From: CAZXSK01 sp964642855
Lineage (GTDB): Bacteria > Planctomycetota > Phycisphaerae > SM23-33
Length of the DNA stretch: 50,519 nucleotides
Direction: 5' to 3'
Assembly (NCBI GenBank): GCA_964642855.1
Contig: CAZXSK010000024.1
Span: forward strand, 1 to 50,519
Shown here: positions 13,412 to 20,957 of the stretch, piece after piece
Layout: each line of letters opens with the position of its first letter
How positions within the stretch are numbered: position 1 is the first letter of the stretch
Program-made: the position numbers and the translations under genes
Notes under the pieces: model-generated
The model's input: the letters and a program-made list of their open reading frames with translations, nothing else
Told to the model about the DNA's origin: nothing
Databases searched by the model: none

Positions 13412-16381
13412 TCAGTCGGAGAGCTCTCGCATGACGGCCGCGTCGCGGACGCAGAGATCGGGGTACTCCTCGTCCTTGCCCACGTCGGGCCTGCGCTTCC
13501 AGCTGCGGGCGCACCGGTCGTATTCCTCGCGAGAATCCAGCACGTCGACGCCAACTGTCAGGTCTTCCGGAGGCTGGCCGGTTTCGATCCGTGCGTAACC
13601 CACGCCCAGAAGGTCTTCCAACTCCTTGAGATACAGCTCAAGGAACTTCCGCACGTCGTCGCGTTCCTTGGCGACGGTGAACACCGCCTCGGCATCCAGC
13701 GGGTTCTTGACGCCCTCGTTGCGGAGCTTCTCGAGCTTGATCAGCCCCTGGCTGCGAAGCTCCAGCAGGTAGTCCCACACCGCTGCCGGTCCGCCTTGGA
13801 GCTTGTCCATCGAGAAGGCAGCAATGTCCGGATTGACCGGCCTGAGGTCCTCGGCCAGCTCAAGCTGCTCCTCATCGTAAACGGGCATCGTCGCCAGATG
13901 AACGCTTTCGGGCTCGCCGGACGGCCGGTTGGGAATGTGCTCCCACGCCTCATCCGCCGTGTGGGGCAGGATCGGGGCAAGGAGCTTCACCAGCGCCACG
14001 AGCATCTCGTGGATCACGGTCTGGGAGGCCCGCCGACGGATCGCATCGGGCGTTTCGCAGTACAGGCGGTCCTTCACAGCCGAGAGGTAGATGCTCGAAG
14101 CCTCGACGGTGCAGAACTCGTAGATCAGCCGCATCGCGCGGTGGAACTCGTACCGGTCGTACGCAGCCAGCACGTCGCGGATGAGCTGGTGCAGTTCCAG
14201 CCTCATCCACAGGTCCACCGAATAGTCCGGGGCATCGGTGGCGTGGGTCTGTGGGTCAAAATCACCACACGCTCCCATGCAGAACCGCAGCGTATTGCGG
14301 ATCTTGCGATAGGCATCCTCCGCCTGGGCGATGAGCTTCTCCGAACACCTGACGTCGTCCTGGTAGTTCTGCGACGCCACCCAGAGGCGCAGGATGTCCG
14401 CGCCCCGGCGGGAAAGCTGCTCGACGGCGTCAATGGTATTGCCCACCGACTTGCTCATCTTCCTGCCGTCCTCGTCCACCACGAACCCGTGGGTCAGCAG
14501 CGTCTGGAACGGAGGCCGGCCTTTGGCACCCAGCGCGGGCAGCATCGACAGCTGGAACCACCCGCGATGCTGGTCGGAACCTTCCAGGTACATGTCGACG
14601 GGAATCTCGTCGGACAGACCGCGACGGATCGCCACGGCGTGCCAGCTCGAGCCGGACTCGAACCAGACGTCCAGGATGTCCTGACCCACCCGAAGGCGCT
14701 CGATCGGGAACTTGCCCGGTTCGTCCAGGTCCGGGTCCTCGTCGGGATCGTAACCGGCCAGCAGTTCGCCAGGGGAAAGCTTGAACCAGCAGTCCGAGCC
14801 CTGCTCCTGGACCACCTTCGCCACCGCCCGGACGCTGGCGGGTGTCAGAAGAGGCCGGTCGTCCTCGTTGTAGAACGCCGGGATCGGCAGGCCCCAGGAC
14901 CGCTGTCGCGACAGGCACCAGTCCGGGCGAGATTCCAGCATGCCGGCCATTCGGTTCCTGCCCCAGTTGGGGATGAAATCGATCCCGCCGTCGTCGCTGT
15001 CCCGGCGGCAGGCTTCCAGGGCCATTTCGCGGAGCGAACGGGTCCAACTGGTCAGCGGCCTGTCGACCATGACAAACCACTGCTCAGTCGCGCGGAAGAT
15101 GGTGGGCGTTTTCGACCGCCAGTCGTGCGGATACGAGTGGGTGATGCTCTCCTGCATGACCAGCGTCTGCCGGGCCTGCAGGTGCTCGATGACCTTCTCG
15201 TTGCCGTTCCAGACCGTCGCGCCGGTCAGCCAGTCGGGCACGGTGTCGTCGAACGTGCCGTCTCCACGGACGGGGCAGTAGATCTCCAGCCCGTTGCGCA
15301 GTCCCGTCCCGTAGTCCTCCATCCCGTGGCCGGGTGCGGTGTGCACCAGACCCGTGCCGTCCTCGAGCGTCACGTAGTCGGCTCCAAGGACTGGACACGG
15401 AGCAACGTCGGGATCGACCGGATGTTCGTAGGCTACGCTTGCCGCGATGAGGTCGTCGCCCACGATCTCGCCGGCGATCTCGTGCGACTTCACCCAGCCG
15501 GGCCTGGCCTTTTCGATGGCAGCCAGCAGCGTCTCGACCCGCTCGGCCGCAACGATGTACGTCACCGGCCCGTCGGCGGTCTCCAACGCGAGGGCAGCGT
15601 ATTGCAGGTTCGGGTGCACGGCGACGGCACGGTTGGCGGGCAGGGTCCACGGCGTGGTGGTCCAGATCATCAGCTGCAGGTTCTCCCCCGTACCATGCGG
15701 GAGATTCTGGCCTCCCTTGACCACGCGGAACCCCACGTAGATGCTCGTGTCCTTCCGGTCGTAGTACTCCAGCTCGGCCTCGGCCAGCGCGGTCCGGTTG
15801 GCGATCGACCAGTGCACGGGCTTGAGCTGGCGATGCACCACGCCCTCTTCCACGAGCTGGGCAAACACCTCCAGCACCGAGGCTTCGTACCCCGGACTCA
15901 TGGTGATGTACGGATCGTCGAATTCGCCGATCACGCCCAGCTTCTGGAATTGCTCGCTCTGGAGCTTCTGGAACTCCTCGGCGTATGCTTGGCAGCGCCG
16001 GCGTATCTCCAGCGCCGAGAGGTTCTCCATGTCCTCCCCGAGTTCCTCGACGATCTTCTGCTCGATCGGCTGGCCGTGACAGTCCCAGCCGGGCACGTAC
16101 GGACAGTCCATGCCCTGCATGGTCTTCAGCCGGACGACGATGTCCTTGAGCACCTTGTTGAGCGTGGTGCCCATGTGGATATTCCCATTCGCGAACGGCG
16201 GGCCGTCGTGGAGGACGAATCTCGGGCTGTCCTGGCGGGCCTGCCGGATCTGTTCGTAGAGCTTCTCGTCCCGCCATTTCTGCTGGAGGACGGGCTCTTT
16301 CTTGACCAGTCCCGCGCGCATGTCGAACGAGGTCTTCGGGAGGTTCAGCGTGTCTTTGTAGTTCTTCTTGTTGTCACTCAT
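13412..16381 (-). CDS. ileS: Isoleucine-tRNA ligase
   Basis: The 989-residue class I aminoacyl-tRNA synthetase charges tRNA-Ile in the cytoplasm. It shows PYVPGWDCHGQPIEQK, the HIGH-type motif GNIHMGTTLNK, the CP1 editing domain with WTTTPWTLPANRAV, the KMSKS loop GRKMSKSVGNT, the anticodon-binding helical domain, and a C-terminal zinc-finger-like region. In that region the usual CxxC...CxxC reads CARS...CVRD, so two of four zinc ligands are replaced. The ATG at 16381 starts MSDNKKNYKDTLNLPKT; a TTG 18 bases upstream is the alternative. It is transcribed alone, with a promoter at 16701-16728 and a terminator at 13358-13391. Confidence 0.97.
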   Translation of the reverse strand: MSDNKKNYKDTLNLPKTSFDMRAGLVKKEPVLQQKWRDEKLYEQIRQARQDSPRFVLHDGPPFANGNIHMGTTLNKVLKDIVVRLKTMQGMDCPYVPGWDCHGQPIEQKIVEELGEDMENLSALEIRRRCQAYAEEFQKLQSEQFQKLGVIGEFDDPYITMSPGYEASVLEVFAQLVEEGVVHRQLKPVHWSIANRTALAEAELEYYDRKDTSIYVGFRVVKGGQNLPHGTGENLQLMIWTTTPWTLPANRAVAVHPNLQYAALALETADGPVTYIVAAERVETLLAAIEKARPGWVKSHEIAGEIVGDDLIAASVAYEHPVDPDVAPCPVLGADYVTLEDGTGLVHTAPGHGMEDYGTGLRNGLEIYCPVRGDGTFDDTVPDWLTGATVWNGNEKVIEHLQARQTLVMQESITHSYPHDWRSKTPTIFRATEQWFVMVDRPLTSWTRSLREMALEACRRDSDDGGIDFIPNWGRNRMAGMLESRPDWCLSRQRSWGLPIPAFYNEDDRPLLTPASVRAVAKVVQEQGSDCWFKLSPGELLAGYDPDEDPDLDEPGKFPIERLRVGQDILDVWFESGSSWHAVAIRRGLSDEIPVDMYLEGSDQHRGWFQLSMLPALGAKGRPPFQTLLTHGFVVDEDGRKMSKSVGNTIDAVEQLSRRGADILRLWVASQNYQDDVRCSEKLIAQAEDAYRKIRNTLRFCMGACGDFDPQTHATDAPDYSVDLWMRLELHQLIRDVLAAYDRYEFHRAMRLIYEFCTVEASSIYLSAVKDRLYCETPDAIRRRASQTVIHEMLVALVKLLAPILPHTADEAWEHIPNRPSGEPESVHLATMPVYDEEQLELAEDLRPVNPDIAAFSMDKLQGGPAAVWDYLLELRSQGLIKLEKLRNEGVKNPLDAEAVFTVAKERDDVRKFLELYLKELEDLLGVGYARIETGQPPEDLTVGVDVLDSREEYDRCARSWKRRPDVGKDEEYPDLCVRDAAVMRELSD

Positions 16382-16694
16382 GTTCTCTGACTCGATCAAG
16401 GTTGCCTGCCGGCGCGCCGAAACTCCTCACGCAGCGGCAACCGGATATGGTGAATCGGGAGTGTCACCGAAAGAGATATGGTGTACTCCCCGGGCAAAGC
16501 GATTGCACGCCAAAAGTGCAATCCCGGCCTTTCAGCGGGGACGGCCGATGATACCCTCGCCAGCGGCGCATACCGGAACCCGGCGGAGCTCATTCCGCCT
16601 GCAGGTGTGACGACAATGCATTGCCCGGTTATGCTGGTCCACTGGCATGGGTCTCCTGCCGGCGTGGGCCTGACCCACGCCGAGAGCTTACGTA
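16382..16694 (-). ncRNA. Long structured 5' leader of ileS (class unknown)
   Basis: About 310 bases separate the predicted transcription start from the ileS ATG, with no credible gene. Three strong hairpins occur: GGCGTGGG/CCCACGCC with a 5-base loop (16661-16681), GATTGCAC/GTGCAATC with a 7-base loop (16501-16523), and GGGAGT..CACC/GGTG..ACTCCC (16457-16490). I do not see a T-box consensus (AGGGUGGNACCGCG) or an intrinsic terminator in the leader. It could regulate ileS or just be a stable untranslated region. Confidence 0.4.
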
Positions 16695-16700
16695 CGCAGT

Positions 16701-16728
16701 ATTCTATCGGCAGGTGACCGGTCGTCAA
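16701..16728 (-). promoter_or_regulatory. Sigma-70-like promoter of ileS
   Basis: On the minus strand TTGACG (16723-16728) is followed after 16 bases by TAGAAT (16701-16706). It lies directly downstream of the chemoreceptor terminator, as expected for the start of the next transcription unit. Confidence 0.7.
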
Positions 16729-16798
16729 TGACGTGCACGCCACGATTTGCCGATGCCCCCTCCACTCTCCGTACCGGTTGTTTCGTCCGTCCCTGCGC

Positions 16799-16838
16799 AA
16801 AGAAACGGGCCCGCAGCGGGGATCGTCGCCGCGGGCCC
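16799..16838 (-). terminator. Rho-independent terminator of the chemoreceptor gene
   Basis: On the minus strand GGGCCCGC (16831-16838) pairs with GCGGGCCC (16807-16814), followed by GTTTCTTT. It begins 50 bases after the chemoreceptor stop. Confidence 0.75.
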
Positions 16839-16887
16839 GGGGGTCTTGGCCCTCGATAAGGGAGGACCGAACGGGAGTTTATCAGCC

Positions 16888-19176
16888 TCAGAAAGTGGAC
16901 AGTTCGTGATCGTCTTCCTGGCGCTGGTTTTCCATATCGCCCTGCTGCGAATGGTGGTGCTCACCTGCATGCCCAGCCGGCCGGGTGGTCTGCTCCTTGC
17001 GGGCCTTGGGCGCCTCGGACGCCTGGTAGCCTTCGGACTGCGAAACAGACGCCGCTCCGTTGACCAGCGAGGTGAGCTGCATGACGGCCGCGTTGAGCTC
17101 CTCGGCCTGGGCGCTGAGTTCCTCCGACGCCGAAGCAGATTCTTCGGCGTTGGCCGCGTTCTGCTGGGTGACGGTGTCGAGCTGGGTCACGGCGAGGGAG
17201 ATCTGCTCGATGCCCTGCGCCTGTTCGTTGCTGGCCGCGGAAATCTCGTGGACCAGTTCGTTGACCTTGCCCGACTGCTCGGCGATTTCCGTCAGCACAC
17301 CGGCAGCCTTCTCGGTGATCTCCACGCCCGAATCGGAGTTGCGCACCGACTGCTCGATGAGCTCGGCCGTGTTCTTCGCTGCTTCGGCCGACCGTTGGGC
17401 GAGATTGCGGACCTCTTCGGCGACGACGGCAAAGCCCTTGCCCGCCTCACCGGCACGGGCCGCCTCGACAGCTGCATTCAGTGCCAGCAGGTTCGTCTGG
17501 AAGGCGATGTCGTCGATGGTCTTGACGATCTTGGCCGTCTCGTCCGACGAGTTCTTGATGTCCGCGATGGCCTGGGTCATCTGGCCCATCGCCTCGCCGC
17601 CGCGGTTTGCAGACTCGCTGGCCGAACCGGCCAGGCTCTCGGCTTCGGTGGCGTTGGCGGCGTTCTGCTTGGTCATTGAGGCCATCTCTTCCACGCTGGC
17701 GGTGGTTTCCTCGATGCTTGCCGCCGCTTCCGACGCCCCACCGGCCAGGGACTGACTGGCCGCGGACACCTGCTCCGACGCCGACGCGGTCTGCTCGGCC
17801 CCGGATCGCAGAATATCGATGATGCGGTTGATCGGCTTGGTGATGCCCCGCGTAATGAACGCCGCCAGCAACACGCCCGCAACAACCGCGATCGCGGAAA
17901 CGATCATCGTCACCGTATTGGCGGTGATGATGACGTTCTGCATCTTCTCTTCCTGCACGCTGCGGACCTCGGTCGCCGAGCCGACGAGGGTCTTGGCCAG
18001 GCTCACCATACCCGCGAGCGTTTCCTGCCGCTGACGATCGGCATCGGCCCAGTCGTTGACGGCATCGCCGTATTCGGTTGCGGACTTCTTGACGGCAGCT
18101 ACGAGGTGGCGATCCTCCGGGTCGACGCGCTCGGAGAGTTCGTCGCAGAGGGCGAGCATCTTCGCGAAGACCTCCTTGTTGGCCTGGAGGTACTTCGGGT
18201 CGTGCCTGTACATGTAATCGCGCCGCGACATCCCCGCCGTGCCACAGTAGCTGATCAACTGGCTCGCGGCATCGGCCTCCCACAGCTTCTCCTCGACCTT
18301 GGCTGCGAAGACCCTCTTGCCCTCCTCGAGACGCTCCTTGCCTGTCTTCTGGACCTCGCGGATCGCTTCCACCAGCTTGACAGCCACCGGGATCATCTCA
18401 TCGGCTACCTGTTGGGAAGGCTTCTCCAGATACTTGCGCACAAGCTGGCCATACTGGCTGTAGTAGTCCTTGATCTCCTGGATCTTCTGCTTGTCAGCAG
18501 GGGAATCGAACCCCCGGGCGAGTTCGTCGGCCATGGCGAGGACCTGCTTGTTCTTGGCCTCCCAGGCGTCAAAGGTCTTCTGGTCGAACTTGTTCATCAG
18601 GGAGATCCGCAACGCCTTGACGTCGTAGATCATCGTCAGCATGCTGCTGGCGATCTCGGCTTCGTGTTCGAGCTTGCGGACAAACTGATCCCGCTGACGG
18701 GCTGCCTTCCCATAGGCTGCCTTCTGATCGGCCCGGAATCCGTCGCACACCTTCACGAGTTCGGTCGCCGAGGCACCCATCGTGCGCGTCAGCTCTTCCA
18801 TGTGCTCCATGACGGAGACGACCTTCTTGAACTCTTCCAGGTACTCGGAGCTGGCGCTACGGAAGGTCTGGACCTGCTGGCGATCGGCAGGATCTTCGAG
18901 AATGGCCAGCAGTTCTCCGCTGACGGTGTCCATCTCCTCGAAGGTGGCGATGTTCTTCTCAGCAAACTGCTTATCGCCGGTGGAAATATAGTCTCTCCGT
19001 GCACCACCCGCCGTGCCGATCAACTGCATCAGGTCGGAGGCGTAGTCTGCCTTCGTGACGGTAGCCTTGGTCTTGCCCAGGCTGGAGTAGCCCACCAGGG
19101 CGACAGCAACGGTCAGAATGAGTACGATGCCGAAACCCCCGGCAATCTTGGTTCCAAGTTTCATCTTCCTGAACAT
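16888..19176 (-). CDS. Methyl-accepting chemotaxis protein with duplicated (HBM-like) sensor
   Basis: The 762-residue protein starts MFRKMKLGTKIAGGFGIVLIL, with transmembrane segment 1 at about 11-30. The periplasmic part (about 31-390) is all helical and holds two similar modules: GTAGGARRDYISTGDKQFAE near residue 55 and GTAGMSRRDYMYRHDPKYLQ near residue 311, as expected of a helical bimodular sensor. Transmembrane segment 2 (VTMIVSAIAVVAGVLLAAFI) leads to a HAMP domain (RGITKPINRII) and the signalling domain with the hairpin tip DDIAFQTNLLALNAAVEAAR. It should signal through CheW/CheA to flagella. No chemotaxis kinase is nearby. AAAGGAT lies ahead of the ATG. The ligand is unknown; HBM sensors often detect small organic acids. 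Confidence 0.95.
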   Translation of the reverse strand: MFRKMKLGTKIAGGFGIVLILTVAVALVGYSSLGKTKATVTKADYASDLMQLIGTAGGARRDYISTGDKQFAEKNIATFEEMDTVSGELLAILEDPADRQQVQTFRSASSEYLEEFKKVVSVMEHMEELTRTMGASATELVKVCDGFRADQKAAYGKAARQRDQFVRKLEHEAEIASSMLTMIYDVKALRISLMNKFDQKTFDAWEAKNKQVLAMADELARGFDSPADKQKIQEIKDYYSQYGQLVRKYLEKPSQQVADEMIPVAVKLVEAIREVQKTGKERLEEGKRVFAAKVEEKLWEADAASQLISYCGTAGMSRRDYMYRHDPKYLQANKEVFAKMLALCDELSERVDPEDRHLVAAVKKSATEYGDAVNDWADADRQRQETLAGMVSLAKTLVGSATEVRSVQEEKMQNVIITANTVTMIVSAIAVVAGVLLAAFITRGITKPINRIIDILRSGAEQTASASEQVSAASQSLAGGASEAAASIEETTASVEEMASMTKQNAANATEAESLAGSASESANRGGEAMGQMTQAIADIKNSSDETAKIVKTIDDIAFQTNLLALNAAVEAARAGEAGKGFAVVAEEVRNLAQRSAEAAKNTAELIEQSVRNSDSGVEITEKAAGVLTEIAEQSGKVNELVHEISAASNEQAQGIEQISLAVTQLDTVTQQNAANAEESASASEELSAQAEELNAAVMQLTSLVNGAASVSQSEGYQASEAPKARKEQTTRPAGHAGEHHHSQQGDMENQRQEDDHELSTF

Positions 19177-19311
19177 CGAATGATCCTTTCGTAAGTTCAT
19201 GCCCCCGGGCGGAGAGTGATCTCTGCCCACGCTGCCCCGTAACCACCCATAGGATCGGAGCCATGGGGATCGAAGTGAATTACAGCGAATCACTGAAGAG
19301 TGTGTACGAAC

Positions 19312-19330
19312 TGTGTAGATGCCCTACACA
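19312..19330. repeat. Inverted repeat TGTGTAG-5-CTACACA between regulator and chemoreceptor
   Basis: A perfect 7-base inverted repeat with a 5-base spacer (19312-19318 and 19324-19330) covers the stop codon of the PAS-LuxR gene. It is about 137 bases upstream of the chemoreceptor start. The 10-mer GTGTAGATGC inside it recurs upstream of the PAS-LuxR gene at 20771-20780. It could be an operator; no T-tract makes a terminator unlikely. Confidence 0.4.
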
Positions 19331-20757
19331 TCGGGTATTGCTGCGGACCCAAAGGCTGAAGGCTCCCGGTTCCGCGATTTCTCAAACAACTCCCTAAGGT
19401 GGGTCGTCAGGTTGACCGCCCTGCCGCGCAGGTGAAGCTTCTTGCGGATGTTGGCTCGATGCGTGTTGACGGTGGCAACCGAAAGGCCCTCCGCCTGGGC
19501 AATCTCCTTGCCGGACATTCCCCGCCGGATCAGCGTGGCGATCCGCATCTCACTGGGGGTCAGTTTCGAAAGCGCCGAAGACGCCCCGGGCCCGAACGGC
19601 GCAAGCACATCGTGGAGATCGTCCACGAAGGCCCGCATGTACTCCCGCTCCTTGCCGGTCAGTGAGCGCTCCAACCGCGTAACCAACGGCAGCAGCAGAC
19701 GGTCGACATCCAGCGAGATCCGGTCGACCATCGCGCGCCGTTCCTGACGAACCTGGGCCGTCAGTTCCTCCAGCGCGATGTTCTTCCGACGAAGTGAGCC
19801 CACCGCATTGCGAAGCGCGCGTTCGGTATCCTTGCGGGCCGAGATGTCCACGATCGCGACAACCACCTCCCCCACCGGTCCTGCTACCTGGACATGAGCA
19901 TCGAAAACCGAGCCGTCCCGGCGGACATAACGCGTCTCGGTAAGCCCGATCCCGGTCTCCTCGATGGTGGCGTAGACGATCTCGCCCACACGGTGATACT
20001 CCTGGTCAGACTCGTAGAGCTTCCGGATGCTCTGGCCGATAAGTTCCGACTCCTCGTAGCCGAGCATTCGGAGCATCTCGTCGTTGACCCAGGTGAACCG
20101 GCGGCCTTGGAGAATGCCGAAGCCAACCGGTGCGGCCCGAAGGGTATTCTCCAGCCGCGACTCACTTTCTCGCAGGTCGCTCTCCGCCTGCTTCTGAGCG
20201 GTGATGTCCACGAACGTAGCCACAACGTCCGGCCGCTGGGCGGGTTCGGTGGAAGACAGACGGGAGGTATTGAGCAGCAGCCACCGGACTTGCCCTGACG
20301 CCGTGACCACCCCGAGTGTCTGTCCGTGCATGCACTCGCCGCTGCGAAGAGTTTGACGGGTCGGCCAGTTCTCGGAACTCACCTTCCGTCCATCCTCGGT
20401 GATCACGTGCAGGTCGTCGCCCTCCAGCCGGACCATGAGTTCCTCCTGGGTGCGGCCAAACATCTCGCAGGCGGTCTTGTTAACGTGCGTGATTCGGCCA
20501 TCGGCCCGACGCACGATCACCCCTGCCTGAACGGCGTCGTAGAGTTCCTTCAATCGGCTGACGGGAGGAGAAGAGCTCTGCTGCAACGGACCGCCGGCCG
20601 AGCTCTCCCGGGCGGCAAAGAAATACACGACGACCGACAACACCGCGAACGCTCCGAAAGCCACTGCGGCCTGCCAAGGGTGCGTCGCCCCGAAGATGTA
20701 AGCGTCCCACGCCAACAAGGATTCGCCCCGAAGCCTGACTGATGGAACCCGAACCAT
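19324..20757 (-). CDS. PAS-PAS-LuxR helix-turn-helix transcriptional regulator, membrane-anchored
   Basis: The 477-residue protein has one N-terminal transmembrane segment (about 27-48, AAVAFGAFAVLSVVVYFFAA). The first PAS domain (about 65-190) shows VRRADGRITHVNKTACEMFG; the second (about 200-315) shows RRFTWVNDEMLRMLGYEESE and a PAC motif ending AIVDISARKDTER. A helical linker leads to a LuxR-type HTH (about 405-460) with LTPSEMRIATLIRRGMSGKEIA and SVATVNTHRANIRKKL. No histidine kinase or receiver domain is present, so it probably senses directly and binds DNA. It is upstream of and in line with the chemoreceptor gene, a possible target. Its upstream region is cut off by the scaffold gap. 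Confidence 0.9.
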   Translation of the reverse strand: MVRVPSVRLRGESLLAWDAYIFGATHPWQAAVAFGAFAVLSVVVYFFAARESSAGGPLQQSSSPPVSRLKELYDAVQAGVIVRRADGRITHVNKTACEMFGRTQEELMVRLEGDDLHVITEDGRKVSSENWPTRQTLRSGECMHGQTLGVVTASGQVRWLLLNTSRLSSTEPAQRPDVVATFVDITAQKQAESDLRESESRLENTLRAAPVGFGILQGRRFTWVNDEMLRMLGYEESELIGQSIRKLYESDQEYHRVGEIVYATIEETGIGLTETRYVRRDGSVFDAHVQVAGPVGEVVVAIVDISARKDTERALRNAVGSLRRKNIALEELTAQVRQERRAMVDRISLDVDRLLLPLVTRLERSLTGKEREYMRAFVDDLHDVLAPFGPGASSALSKLTPSEMRIATLIRRGMSGKEIAQAEGLSVATVNTHRANIRKKLHLRGRAVNLTTHLRELFEKSRNREPSAFGSAAIPDV

Positions 20758-20824
20758 GCATCCACTGCCCGTGTAGATGCATTCTCATCATCGGAACCAG
20801 GAGAATGCGACTTCGGCTGAAGTC
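20756..20824. promoter_or_regulatory. Palindromes at the start of the PAS-LuxR gene
   Basis: Two perfect inverted repeats lie at and upstream of the start codon: ATGCATC/GATGCAT (20756-20782) and GACTTC-GGCT-GAAGTC (20809-20824). The first encloses GTGTAGATGC (20771-20780), which is shared with the inverted repeat downstream of the gene. Autoregulation is a reasonable guess, not shown. Confidence 0.35.
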
Positions 20825-20857
20825 AGGGTCGATACGCACGCCCGGCGGTTTGAGACT

Positions 20858-20957
20858 NNNNNNNNNNNNNNNNNNNNNNNNNNNNNNNNNNNNNNNNNNN
20901 NNNNNNNNNNNNNNNNNNNNNNNNNNNNNNNNNNNNNNNNNNNNNNNNNNNNNNNNN
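20858..20957. other. Assembly gap of 100 N (true gap)
   Basis: Exactly 100 N with no matching sequence on its two flanks. The real length is unknown. It hides the 3' end of the PQQ-propeller gene and possibly part of the region upstream of the PAS-LuxR gene. Confidence 0.95.

Noticed and set aside
13796..16390. Very long open frame on the plus strand opposite ileS
   Set aside because: It is antisense to the well-conserved ileS gene; high GC removes stop codons in the mirror frame and the translation looks like no protein family.
18490..18530. tRNA T-arm-like sequence GGGGGTTCGATTCCCC on the minus strand
   Set aside because: It lies inside the chemoreceptor (GFDSP codons), and the upstream bases cannot form the other tRNA arms.
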